In this document: positions 1-7,106 of the stretch, in pieces
Position numbering within the stretch: the stretch's first letter is position 1
Layout: every line of letters starts with the position of its first letter
NCBI GenBank assembly: GCA_945918815.1
Contig: CAMEIU010000004.1
Coordinates: 1-27,235, forward strand
Direction of reading: 5' to 3'
Source of the DNA: an uncultured Clostridia bacterium
Lineage (GTDB): Bacteria; Bacillota; Clostridia; Oscillospirales; Oscillospiraceae
Length of the DNA stretch: 27,235 nucleotides
Translations under genes and position numbers: made by a program
Notes under the pieces: model-generated
Databases searched by the model: none
What the model was told of the DNA's origin: nothing
The model's input: only the letters and a program-made list of their open reading frames with translations

Positions 1-786
1 ATTGGCTCCTTCCTGTTCCTGGGCCCCACCGGCGTAGGCAAAACCGAGCTGGCGAAAGCCCTGGCCGAGAGCCTGTTCGACGACGAGAAGAATCTGGTGC
101 GGATCGACATGAGCGAATATATGGAGAAGTTCTCCGTGTCCCGTCTCATCGGCGCGCCTCCCGGGTATGTGGGCTATGAGGAAGGTGGCCAGCTGACCGA
201 GGCCGTCCGCCGGAAGCCCTACTCCGTCATCCTCTTCGACGAGGTGGAGAAGGCCCATCCCGACGTGTTCAACATTCTGCTGCAAGTCCTGGACGACGGC
301 CGCATCACCGACTCCCAGGGCCGCACCGTGGACTTCAAGAACACCATCATCATCCTGACCTCCAACCTGGGGTCCCAGTATCTGCTGGACGGCATCGCGC
401 CCGACGGCAGCATCACCCAGGAGGCCCGGGACCAGGTGGAGCAGCTGCTGCGCCGCAGCTTCCGGCCGGAGTTCCTGAACCGGCTGGACGAGATCGTATT
501 CTACAAGCCGCTGACCAAAGACAACATCACCAAGATCATCGACCTGCAGATCCACGATCTGAACAAGCGGCTCACCGACAAGCAGCTCACTTGCCATGTG
601 TCCGACGAGGCCAAGCAGTTCATCATCGACGCCTCCTACGATCCCCAGTTCGGCGCACGGCCTCTGCGCCGCTACGTCCAGCACACCGTGGAGACCCTTA
701 TCGCCCATCGGATCCTCAAGGGCGACATTCTCCCCGGCGCGACCCTGGAGGTCACCGTCCAGAACGGAGAATTGGCTGTCCAATAA
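1..786 (+). CDS. clpB: ATP-dependent chaperone ClpB, C-terminal part (5' end outside window)
   Basis: This is the last 261 residues of the Hsp100 disaggregase ClpB, open from base 1 and ending at a TAA. The second AAA+ domain is visible: Walker A GPTGVGKT at residues 8-15 of the visible part, the pore-loop stretch around GYVGYEEGGQLTE, Walker B VILFDEVEKAHPDV, the sensor-1 asparagine in ILTSNLGSQ, and the sensor-2 arginine in FGARPLRR. The C-terminal small domain follows. ClpB works as a hexamer with DnaK to pull apart protein aggregates. The N-terminal domain, first AAA+ domain and middle coiled coil lie upstream of the window. ClpC and ClpE share this second domain, but the residues around GIAPDGSI and the short C-terminal end fit ClpB best. 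A hairpin terminator follows directly. Confidence 0.93.
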   Translation: MGSFLFLGPTGVGKTELAKALAESLFDDEKNLVRIDMSEYMEKFSVSRLIGAPPGYVGYEEGGQLTEAVRRKPYSVILFDEVEKAHPDVFNILLQVLDDGRITDSQGRTVDFKNTIIILTSNLGSQYLLDGIAPDGSITQEARDQVEQLLRRSFRPEFLNRLDEIVFYKPLTKDNITKIIDLQIHDLNKRLTDKQLTCHVSDEAKQFIIDASYDPQFGARPLRRYVQHTVETLIAHRILKGDILPGATLEVTVQNGELAVQ

Positions 787-953
787 CGTGAAAGACCCGC
801 TGCGCCCAGTCGGACGCGGCGGGTCTTTCTGTCTATGCGAAAAAAGTCTTCAATCAATAGGATGGGCAAACAGAGAGGCGCAAGGCTCCCATCGCGGCAA
901 GAGAGCAGTGCGCATCTCTGCTGCCCAGGGAACGGTACAGTCTTTCAATTCCC
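787..953 (-). ncRNA. Candidate structured non-coding RNA, possibly 6S-like
   Basis: A strong minus-strand promoter (960-988) fires into about 165 bases with no convincing gene, ending at the shared terminator. The expected transcript starts near 953. It folds on paper into a long rod: 926-922 pairs with 868-864, 920-915 with 876-871, 913-910 with 881-878, and 906-901 with 890-885. Small internal loops separate these helices, which total about 21 pairs, and there is a 10-base apical loop. Unpaired flanks on both sides of the rod (about 945-927 and 863-846) could form an open bubble. A rod, a bubble and an independent strong promoter are the general plan of 6S RNA, but I cannot confirm the family from sequence. 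The only reading frame with an ATG (at 915, 21 codons) has no good ribosome binding site. A 3'-UTR-type regulatory RNA of the upstream nitrogenase-like operon is an alternative. Confidence 0.5.
789..832. terminator. Bidirectional intrinsic terminator shared by clpB and the facing RNA
   Basis: AAAGACCCGC and GCGGGTCTTT arms enclose a GC-rich loop of about 20 bases. The plus strand continues TCTTTCTGTC and the minus strand TCTTTCAC, so it can stop transcripts from both sides. It begins a few bases after the clpB stop codon. Confidence 0.8.
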
Positions 954-959
954 AATTCC

Positions 960-988
960 AGCATAGCACAATTTGCATTTTTTGTCAA
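960..988 (-). promoter_or_regulatory. Sigma-A-type promoter for the candidate RNA
   Basis: On the minus strand, TTGACA (988-983) and TATGCT (965-960) are separated by exactly 17 bases. The DNA upstream is very A/T-rich (about 989-1012), resembling an UP element, in an otherwise GC-rich region. Predicted start is near 953. No protein start follows, which argues for an RNA gene. Confidence 0.75.
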
Positions 989-1012
989 TTTTTGCTTTTT
1001 AGATTTACTGTT

Positions 1013-1858
1013 TTAGTTTCCAGCCTGACAGGGATCCTGCGGGACTGTCATGTGCCGCATCAGGAGGGACTCCAGGTTTTCGGCGGAAATGGGGGTTGGG
1101 ACCGTGAATTGGCGGTTGCCGTCGATCTCTCGCGCCAGCTTCCGGTATTCCTCCGCCTGGGAGGCTTCCGGCGCGAATTCGATCACTGTCTGGCGGTTGC
1201 ACTCCGCCCGCTGCACCATGTTATCCCGCGGCAGGAAGTAGATCAGGCGGGTATTCAACATCGAAGCGAATTCCTCCACCAGTTGCCGCTCATTGTCCAC
1301 CAGGCGGGAATTGCAGATCAGGCCGCCCAGGCTGGTCTTTCCGCTGGCCGCGTACCGGGAAATGCCCTTGCAGATATTGTTGGCCGCGTACAGGGACATC
1401 ATTTCCCCGGAGCAGACGATATAGATCTCCCGGGCCTTGCCCTCCCGGATGGGCATGGCGAAGCCGCCGCAGACCACGTCGCCCAAGACATCGTAGAACA
1501 CGTAATCCAGGTCCTGGCCATAGGCTCCCAGCCGCTCCAATTGGTTGATGGCCGTGACAATGCCCCGGCCTGCACAGCCGACGCCCGGCTCCGGGCCGCC
1601 GGATTCCACCGTGCGGATGCCGCGGTAGCCGGTGAACATCAAATCGGACAGGACCAGGTCCTCTTCCTCCACCCGGCGCATGGTGTCCAGCACTGTGGTC
1701 TTGGACATGCCGTGGAGAATCAGCCGGGTGGAATCGGCCTTGGGGTCGCAGCCCACCAGCATGACCTTCTTCCCTTCCTCGGCCAGGGCCGCCACCAGAT
1801 TCTGGGTGGTGGTGGATTTTCCGATGCCGCCTTTTCCATAAATTGCAATTTGTCTCAT
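1013..1858 (-). CDS. NifH-like nitrogenase-superfamily reductase (iron protein)
   Basis: This 281-residue protein is a homodimeric ATP-dependent electron-donor type. Residues 8-16 form the P-loop GKGGIGKST, and GCDPKADST (37-44) is the switch I region. Cys95 (GVGCAGRG) and Cys130 (DVVCGGF) match the two cysteines that hold the [4Fe-4S] cluster between subunits in NifH, and Arg98 sits at the ADP-ribosylated arginine position. ATG at 1858 is preferred because MRQIAIYGKGG is the family start and AGGGAGG lies just upstream; the frame stays open further upstream. It follows the large component-1 gene by 10 bases and is last in its operon. Members of this family serve nitrogenase, chlorophyll reductases, CfbC (coenzyme F430) and several uncharacterised systems. 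The partners here are atypical, so the substrate is unknown. Confidence 0.88.
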   Translation of the reverse strand: MRQIAIYGKGGIGKSTTTQNLVAALAEEGKKVMLVGCDPKADSTRLILHGMSKTTVLDTMRRVEEEDLVLSDLMFTGYRGIRTVESGGPEPGVGCAGRGIVTAINQLERLGAYGQDLDYVFYDVLGDVVCGGFAMPIREGKAREIYIVCSGEMMSLYAANNICKGISRYAASGKTSLGGLICNSRLVDNERQLVEEFASMLNTRLIYFLPRDNMVQRAECNRQTVIEFAPEASQAEEYRKLAREIDGNRQFTVPTPISAENLESLLMRHMTVPQDPCQAGN

Positions 1859-1868
1859 AAATGCCTCC

Positions 1869-3074
1869 CTAGAGCTGTCCATCCAGCCAGTTGTCCAGAT
1901 TCTGTCCCAACAGGGAAACCTGCGCCGCCTCGCCGTAGAGATTCAGGGCTTTGTGGGGCAGGTCGATCCACCTGCAATCCCGCTGCAGCAGGGGCCGGAG
2001 CAGCGGGTCCGCGATCACATAGCGGTACTGCGGACGGTTCAATGCCTCCCTTGCTGCTTCTTCCCCGCGCAGCCGCAGGTCTCCGGCGCGGGCGCAGGCC
2101 TTATCCAGCAGGTAGAATGTGGCGACATCCGCCGCCTGCACCACGCCGGTCTGCTCCAGGGCTGCCCGGACCGCGTTGGCGGTCAGCTGCTCGCCGACAA
2201 TCAGCGCCTCCGCCTGGGCCGCCTCCGGCAATTGCGGCAGCCCGCGGCCCTCCAGAGCCAGTTGAAGCTCCTTGCAGCGGTCCGCTCCAAAGGGAGCCGC
2301 CGCCAGATAGGGCGTTCCAAAGCGGCTTTGCAGATACCGCGCCGCAGCCAGGCCGGACACCGATACGGCCAGATTCAGCCGGGCCCTGCCCAGGGTCTCC
2401 AGCTCCGCGGCGGTGACCGTACCGCCCGGCTGGGCCAGCACCTGATAGCCAAGACCGGTGATCCAGCTTCGGACCCCGCCGATATCTCCGGCAGCCCAGT
2501 CCAGGCCGTTAGCGCCGAGAATATTGACCGCTCCGGCAGCCGGTTCCGCATCCTTGGCCAGCAGCTTCGCCAGGACCTCTGTGGTTTTGGAAACGCCCAC
2601 GTCGTAGGCCTTCTGTCCGGTCAGCTCCACGGCCGCTGTGGGAAGACCGGATTCCAGACCGGCGGCCTCGGCAATTTCCCCCAGATCCGTGCCGATCATG
2701 GCACCGCAGGGGCCCGCGCTGAACAGGGCAAAGCTGGGATTGTAGAGAGAACGGGCCTCCCGGAAGGCCTGCATCAGCTTTTCCCGGGTACCGGCCGCCA
2801 CATCCTGGTCGTCGGCCCCAGACACAACGGTCCTGATCTCCATGCCGCGTTTCTTTTTGCCCTCGGGCTTCTCCCGCCGCGGTCCTTCCTCACGACGCTT
2901 TCCTTCACGCCCTTCCCGACGTTCCCGGCCTCCGCCATGGCTGCCGCGGCCGCCGCCCAGGCGGTACCCGCCGCTGTCGTCGATGATTCCGCAGCCGTCG
3001 CTTCCCTTCAACACTTCGATGAATCCAAAATTATCCGACATCAGCGGCGGCAGAACGGTCCACAGATTTTTCAT
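1869..3074 (-). CDS. Nitrogenase component-1-like protein with low-complexity insert
   Basis: This 401-residue protein resembles NifD/NifK-type component 1 subunits. Near the N-terminus, VLKGSDGCGI (Cys28) matches the GPxGC cluster-ligand motif. SLYNPSFALFSAGPCGAMIGTDL (110-131) matches the region of the third P-cluster cysteine (Cys123) followed by the IGxDL motif. Alternating Rossmann-like segments fill the rest, for example AVNILGANGLDW and RYVIADPLLRPLL. Residues about 38-77 are an unusual Gly/Arg/Glu/Lys-rich stretch where normal family members have an ordered segment. No counterparts of the NifD FeMo-cofactor ligands (Cys275, His442) are obvious. ATG at 3074 overlaps the stop of the short upstream subunit by four bases (ATGA), implying coupled translation. 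It probably pairs with that short protein and receives electrons from the NifH-like protein; this is inference from gene order. Confidence 0.8.
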   Translation of the reverse strand: MKNLWTVLPPLMSDNFGFIEVLKGSDGCGIIDDSGGYRLGGGRGSHGGGRERREGREGKRREEGPRREKPEGKKKRGMEIRTVVSGADDQDVAAGTREKLMQAFREARSLYNPSFALFSAGPCGAMIGTDLGEIAEAAGLESGLPTAAVELTGQKAYDVGVSKTTEVLAKLLAKDAEPAAGAVNILGANGLDWAAGDIGGVRSWITGLGYQVLAQPGGTVTAAELETLGRARLNLAVSVSGLAAARYLQSRFGTPYLAAAPFGADRCKELQLALEGRGLPQLPEAAQAEALIVGEQLTANAVRAALEQTGVVQAADVATFYLLDKACARAGDLRLRGEEAAREALNRPQYRYVIADPLLRPLLQRDCRWIDLPHKALNLYGEAAQVSLLGQNLDNWLDGQL

Positions 3075-3490
3075 TCCTCCGCCCCCCTTTCTTCTCCATA
3101 GCCGATGAGATGGCAGCCCTTGTGGAATTCCACCGGAATACCCAGCCGCTCCGTCAGCTCCGAGGTGATGGTTCCGAAGTCCACGTTCAGCAGCTCCAGC
3201 TGACAGCCGCCGAACAAAATCAGCTTTCTGATGGGATACAGGCTCGCCACTTCCTCCGCCGCTTCCTCGATCTGGGACAGATAGTCGCCGACGATCCAGT
3301 CGATCTCCTGTAAACAGAGGAAGCTCAGCTTCCCCTCCCGCTGCAGCTCCAGCCGTTCGGTGCCCTTGTGCCGGGTGCAGGCATAGGAGCCGATGAACAG
3401 CAGATGGCCGCCAGGCTCCTGCACCAGGACCCGGTAGCCTTCCCCGTGACCGTGGCTGCGTTCCCTTTCCTTGTTGGTTTCCCGGTCCAT
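3071..3490 (-). CDS. Short nitrogenase component-1-like protein (N-terminal domain only)
   Basis: This 139-residue protein appears to contain only the first domain of a NifD/NifK-type subunit. After a charged N-terminus (1-20), GSYACTR (Cys38) takes the place of the GPxGC ligand. LCLQEIDWIVGDYLSQIEEAAEEVASLYPIRKLILFGGC (59-96) parallels the NifD stretch running from the FTSDFQEKDIVFGG region to the TIQSECP strand. FHKGCHLIGYG (Cys126) parallels the RCEGFRG ligand region. The remaining two-thirds of a normal subunit is absent, but the frame is intact with a good AGGAGG site six bases before ATG 3490, so this looks like a designed small subunit and not a decayed gene. It is the first gene of the trio. 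Assignment rests on motif order and neighbours. Confidence 0.68.
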   Translation of the reverse strand: MDRETNKERERSHGHGEGYRVLVQEPGGHLLFIGSYACTRHKGTERLELQREGKLSFLCLQEIDWIVGDYLSQIEEAAEEVASLYPIRKLILFGGCQLELLNVDFGTITSELTERLGIPVEFHKGCHLIGYGEERGAEE

Positions 3491-3519
3491 GTCCGACCTC
3501 CTTTTTGTATGATTGGTTT

Positions 3520-3537
3520 CCTTGTCAAGAAACAAGG
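3520..3537. promoter_or_regulatory. Inverted repeat upstream of the nitrogenase-like operon
   Basis: CCTTGT and ACAAGG arms are separated by six bases, 30 bases before the first start codon of the trio. On the minus strand it contains TTGACA (3528-3523), but I find no acceptable -10 element at 16-18 bases, so the promoter is not resolved. It may be an operator. Confidence 0.3.
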
Positions 3538-3560
3538 TACCTAGCGATTTGTGTTGGAAG

Positions 3561-3605
3561 AAAGCCGCATTTGACTCGGTTGTCCCAGGGCAAATGCGGC
3601 TTTTG
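3561..3605 (-). terminator. Intrinsic terminator ending the long LysR-linked operon
   Basis: AAGCCGCATTTG and CAAATGCGGCTT arms form a perfect 12-bp stem with a loop of about 16 bases. Read on the minus strand it is followed by TTTCTT. It lies between the kinase stop and the nitrogenase-like trio, separating two same-strand units. Confidence 0.8.
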
Positions 3606-3648
3606 TGTTGATCCGCTTCTAATAAATGGATGGTAGTATGCCGCGGAC

Positions 3649-5145
3649 TTATCCCTTTCCCGCCATGATGTGGGCATTGGCCCGGTACAGCTCCAGATAG
3701 ATCTCGAACTGGCGGTCATAGATCTCCTTCAACTCGGGCCGCGGCTCATAGGGCGCTTTGGTGGTCACCCAGCGGTTGATCTCGTCCCGCTTTTGGAACA
3801 CGCCGCAGGCCACACCGGCCAGGAAGGCGTCGCCCAGCAGGGAGCCGTTGTAGCTGCTCAAAGCGATCTGCCTGAAGCCCGTCACGTCGCTGACAGTTTG
3901 CAGCAGCATGGGCATTCTGGTGCCGCCGCCAACCACGAAGGCCTCCCTCCGGGTGATGTCCGGCTTCAGGCTCAGGATGTGGCGGACGGCGTAGCCGATA
4001 CTCTCCAAAGCCGCCTTGTAGAGGTCCGCGTGGGTATGACCCATCCGAAGGCCATAAAGCATGCCGCAGGCCTTCGGGTCCGCAATGGGCACCTTTTCGC
4101 CGTTGAAATAAGGCAGCATGATGATTCCGTTGGCGCCGGCCGGCACGGCGTTTGCCATCCGCTCCAGCTCCGCGTCGGGGATCCGCGTGTTCTGACCATG
4201 ACCGGACAGGAGGGAAATCATCCAGTCGATGGTGGCGCAGCCGTTGGACATGGAGCCGCCCGGCACCGCTTCCATGGCCCAATCCGTCTCATAATCGGGG
4301 AACAGAATGGCGGCGGGATCGTTGCCGTTGTTGACGCCCACGCAGCTGCCGTAGCTGATCTTGGGCAGGCCCAGGAACTGGGTACCGTAGCTGAGAGAAT
4401 CGGCGGGATAGTCGCCGGTACCGACGGCCACGGCCGCGCCCTCGGGCAGGCCCGTTGCTTGAGCGGCCTCCCGGGTGATCGTTCCGGCCAGCTCCGTGGC
4501 AAATTTCAAAACCGGCAGCTGGGAGACGGAAATGCCGCAGGCTTTGCAGACGTTCTCGTCCCAGCCGAAGGACCGCAGGGAGAACGGGAATCCGGCCAGC
4601 TTGTAGCAGGCATAGTCGGCCACCACCTGGCCCGTCAGCCGATGCACCAGATAGGTGGGCGCACCGACAAAGTAGGCCGTCTTCTGGAATACCTCCGCCC
4701 CATCCTGACCCAGCCACAGAATCTTCGGCGCGGGGCTCTTGGGCTCGATGGGATGCATATTTTCATGGTAGGAATACTGCGGACCCAGAATTTCGTTCAG
4801 GTCGGCAATCTCCTGGGTCGCACGGGTATCCAGGCCATACAGCATGGCCGGACGCAGGGGCCGGAAGTCCTTGTCCACCGGCAGAACGGCAGGGGTCAGC
4901 GTACTGATACCCACCGCCAGAATCTCGTCCTTTGAGACACCCGGCGTGTCCAGCAGCTCCCTGCAAATTGACACAAATTCCGCCCACCAGACCGCCTCCG
5001 CGTCATGCTCCGCCCAACCCGGATGGGGATGGGACACCGTATGCCTGCGGGACGCGGACGCGATCGACACGCCCTCCGTGGATATCAGCGCGCCCTTGGA
5101 ATTGGTGGTTCCAAGATCCATTGCCAAAAACAGTTGGCGTTTCAT
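3649..5145 (-). CDS. FGGY-family carbohydrate kinase (xylulokinase-like)
   Basis: This 498-residue protein phosphorylates a sugar or polyol with ATP in the cytoplasm. The N-terminal phosphate motif is FLAMDLGTTNSKG (Asp10). GWAEHDAEAVWW (43-54) is the typical family signature. GTGDYPADSLSYG (243-255) carries the predicted catalytic base Asp245. The C-terminal half has the adenosine and glycine-rich motif EAFVVGGGTRMP followed by LLGDAFLAGVA. Length fits the 480-520 of the family. ATG at 5145 is chosen because AAGGAGG sits seven bases upstream; a GTG at 5148 is in frame but too close. The start overlaps the upstream gene's stop as TGATG. The substrate cannot be read from sequence: xylulose-like or another pentulose/polyol is the default. 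It is the last gene of the operon and may trap a sugar freed from the imported compound. Confidence 0.88.
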   Translation of the reverse strand: MKRQLFLAMDLGTTNSKGALISTEGVSIASASRRHTVSHPHPGWAEHDAEAVWWAEFVSICRELLDTPGVSKDEILAVGISTLTPAVLPVDKDFRPLRPAMLYGLDTRATQEIADLNEILGPQYSYHENMHPIEPKSPAPKILWLGQDGAEVFQKTAYFVGAPTYLVHRLTGQVVADYACYKLAGFPFSLRSFGWDENVCKACGISVSQLPVLKFATELAGTITREAAQATGLPEGAAVAVGTGDYPADSLSYGTQFLGLPKISYGSCVGVNNGNDPAAILFPDYETDWAMEAVPGGSMSNGCATIDWMISLLSGHGQNTRIPDAELERMANAVPAGANGIIMLPYFNGEKVPIADPKACGMLYGLRMGHTHADLYKAALESIGYAVRHILSLKPDITRREAFVVGGGTRMPMLLQTVSDVTGFRQIALSSYNGSLLGDAFLAGVACGVFQKRDEINRWVTTKAPYEPRPELKEIYDRQFEIYLELYRANAHIMAGKG

Positions 5146-5828
5146 CACCGCACCTCCTTGGAAAATGATGGTTCAGATGTTTCTTCTTCCTGATTCGCAT
5201 GGCTGGGACACTCCATATAGCGCAGGCCCTTTTCCAAGCGGAACAAAGCCCACATGCACAGGCCGCAGCACGCATAGAGCGTTACGCACAGTACCGTTTT
5301 GCCCCGCTCTCCCGGAACGCTCCAGAAGAGCAGCGCCAGCTCCGCCGCGGCGGTGGCGGCAAAGCCGAACGCCGCGGCCATGGCGGTGCGAATCAAGGCC
5401 TTTGAGATGTTTTGATACTCGCCGACGGTCAGCTTGCGCCCGGACGCGCAGTAGGAGATCATTTTGCGGAACAGCCAGAGTACGCAGACCACGTCCACCG
5501 CCTGCAGCAGAGCCAGGACCTTCTGATAATTGCCCTGAATCTCCGCCGTGGCGGCCAGAAGGAACAGGGCAGCCGCCAGCACAAGCAGCGCCATATAGGC
5601 AGTCTTTCGGAGAATCCACTGTTTCCGGGACACGTCCGGCGTATAGTACGCCCCTTCATAGACGCTGACCGAACGTTTTTTGCCGTCCGGGCCAACTTCC
5701 GTGCGGGTGGAATAGCCCTCCAGCCAGCTGTTATAAAACAGCCCCTTGCGTTCGTTGGACCTGCCTGCTCCATCGGAGGCGGCCGGTTTTTTTCTGCCGC
5801 CGTAGAGCCGGCTCTTGTCTGCTGCCAT
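5145..5828 (-). CDS. Unknown four-helix membrane protein
   Basis: I do not recognise this 227-residue family. The N-terminal 70 residues are hydrophilic and basic (RLYGGRKKP, then NERKGLFYNSWLEGYS and EVGPDGKKRSVSVYEGAYYTPD). Four hydrophobic helices follow, near residues 75-95, 103-121, 147-169 and 177-196, the last with three cysteines (CVTLYACCGLC). A short polar tail ends in SFSKEVR. A ribosome binding site (GAGGTG) precedes the ATG by six bases. It lies 26 bases after the MFS gene and is translationally coupled to the kinase, so it is probably part of the same transport or metabolic unit, perhaps as an accessory to a transporter. No enzymatic motif is visible. Confidence 0.7.
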   Translation of the reverse strand: MAADKSRLYGGRKKPAASDGAGRSNERKGLFYNSWLEGYSTRTEVGPDGKKRSVSVYEGAYYTPDVSRKQWILRKTAYMALLVLAAALFLLAATAEIQGNYQKVLALLQAVDVVCVLWLFRKMISYCASGRKLTVGEYQNISKALIRTAMAAAFGFAATAAAELALLFWSVPGERGKTVLCVTLYACCGLCMWALFRLEKGLRYMECPSHANQEEETSEPSFSKEVR

Positions 5829-5854
5829 AAAACACCTCAGCCCTTGGATTTCAG

Positions 5855-7063
5855 TCAGGCCTCCGAGGGTCCGGCCTGGTTGAAGTCCATTTCAATTTTG
5901 GTAATTCTCTTTCTGCATGTGAGCATGACCGCCATGGCGAGGAAAATCGGAATGATCATGACGCGCCACATGGGAACATAATCGTTGTGGAACAGCTCCA
6001 CCACCTTGCCCGCCAAAATCGGTCCGATCAGGCTGCCCAGGTCGTTGCCCACATAGCTGGTGCTGCTGGCCGCGCCACGCTCGGACGCCGGGACGCTCTT
6101 CATGCACAGGGCCTGCAAAACCAGGCTTCCCGCTCCGTAGCCGAAGGCCGCAAAGAACGCGGCCACCAGGAACATGGGAAGGGTTCGGCTGAAGCTGATA
6201 ATCAGGAAGGACAGGGCGAAGCACAGCATGGACGGAATCATGGTTCGGACCGCGCCGACGCGATCCACCATTCTGCCGGCCAGAGGCCGGGTGAAGATCA
6301 TGCAGCCGGCGCACACCGTGAAGTAGTACCCGATTCCCTTCACGCCAAGGCTCTCGGCATAGAGGATCAGGAACGAGTTGATCACAAAATATGTGACGGC
6401 CAGCAGGAAATTGATGGACGCCGGCAGCAGGGCCGGTTTGGCGATGATGCGCTTCGGCTTCAGCTCCAGACGCTTTGTGCGGGTGAAGGGCAGATTGACC
6501 CGCAGGGCGAAGACGGCCGCCAGAAGCATGATTCCGCATCCGGTGAAGAAGGTGGCCTGATAGCCGATGGAATCCACCAGAGCCAGAGTCAGGGCCGGAC
6601 CGATGGCCTGGCTGACCGCATGGGCCATGCCGAAGACGCCGATACCGGAGCCCAGCTTCTCCTTGGGCAGGGTGGCCGTGGCCACTGCCAGGCAGCAGGT
6701 GGATGTAAACGCCTGGCCCACGCCCTGTAGCAGCCGGAAGGCCACCATCATTGGAACCGAGGTGGAAATGCCGAAGCCGAAAAACGCGACGGCGGTGACG
6801 GTCATGGTAATGGAAAGGATATACCGTTTGTTATAGGTGTCAATGAAGGGACCGGAAAGGATTTTGAAGATCAGCGCAGTCAGCGCGTAAATACTCGACA
6901 CGACGCCGATCATGGTGGCGGCGGCCCCCAGCGCGTTGGCGTACTTGGAGACCAGGGATCCCATCATCTGCTGGGACAGGTTCATCAACGCATTGGCCGT
7001 AAAAATTTGAATGAACAGCGCGTTCCAAACCTTCCCGGTTGATTTTACCTGATCTTGATTCAT
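5855..7063 (-). CDS. Major facilitator superfamily (MFS) transporter
   Basis: This 402-residue integral membrane protein has the MFS layout of two six-helix halves. Helices start at WNALFIQIFTANALMNL. The loop between helices 2 and 3 carries GPFIDTYNKRYIL, a variant of the G-x-x-D-R-x-G-R-R motif A, and the second half has the matching GRMVDRVGAVRT. Helix 5 region GMAHAVSQAIGPALTLALVD resembles motif C of drug/proton antiporters (GxxxGPxxG-like). Start ATG at 7063 is preferred because it begins the hydrophilic leader just before helix 1; the upstream extension has atypical composition. The site before it (AAAGAGAT) is weak. It lies 43 bases after the MATE gene. Direction of transport is unproven: the motif C-like segment favours export, while operons of this kind also use MFS proteins for uptake. 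Confidence 0.88.
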   Translation of the reverse strand: MNQDQVKSTGKVWNALFIQIFTANALMNLSQQMMGSLVSKYANALGAAATMIGVVSSIYALTALIFKILSGPFIDTYNKRYILSITMTVTAVAFFGFGISTSVPMMVAFRLLQGVGQAFTSTCCLAVATATLPKEKLGSGIGVFGMAHAVSQAIGPALTLALVDSIGYQATFFTGCGIMLLAAVFALRVNLPFTRTKRLELKPKRIIAKPALLPASINFLLAVTYFVINSFLILYAESLGVKGIGYYFTVCAGCMIFTRPLAGRMVDRVGAVRTMIPSMLCFALSFLIISFSRTLPMFLVAAFFAAFGYGAGSLVLQALCMKSVPASERGAASSTSYVGNDLGSLIGPILAGKVVELFHNDYVPMWRVMIIPIFLAMAVMLTCRKRITKIEMDFNQAGPSEA

Positions 7064-7106
7064 AATGCAAATCTCTTTCTCATTCTCGTTTGCGCCGCAC
7101 CTGCGA

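Noticed and set aside
841..851. Separate terminator at the T-run within the RNA gene
   Set aside because: The run of Ts on the minus strand (about 851-841) has no hairpin immediately before it; the rod ends about 13 bases earlier.
596..2416. A 606-codon plus-strand open frame running from clpB through the nifH-like gene
   Set aside because: It is out of frame with clpB and antisense to well-supported nitrogenase-like genes. Its product is a Pro/Arg/Gly-rich shadow of GC-rich coding DNA without domains.
1013..3490. True nitrogen-fixation (nif) cluster
   Set aside because: There is no nifB, nifE/N or nifV, the short subunit lacks two domains, and the FeMo-cofactor ligands are not visible.
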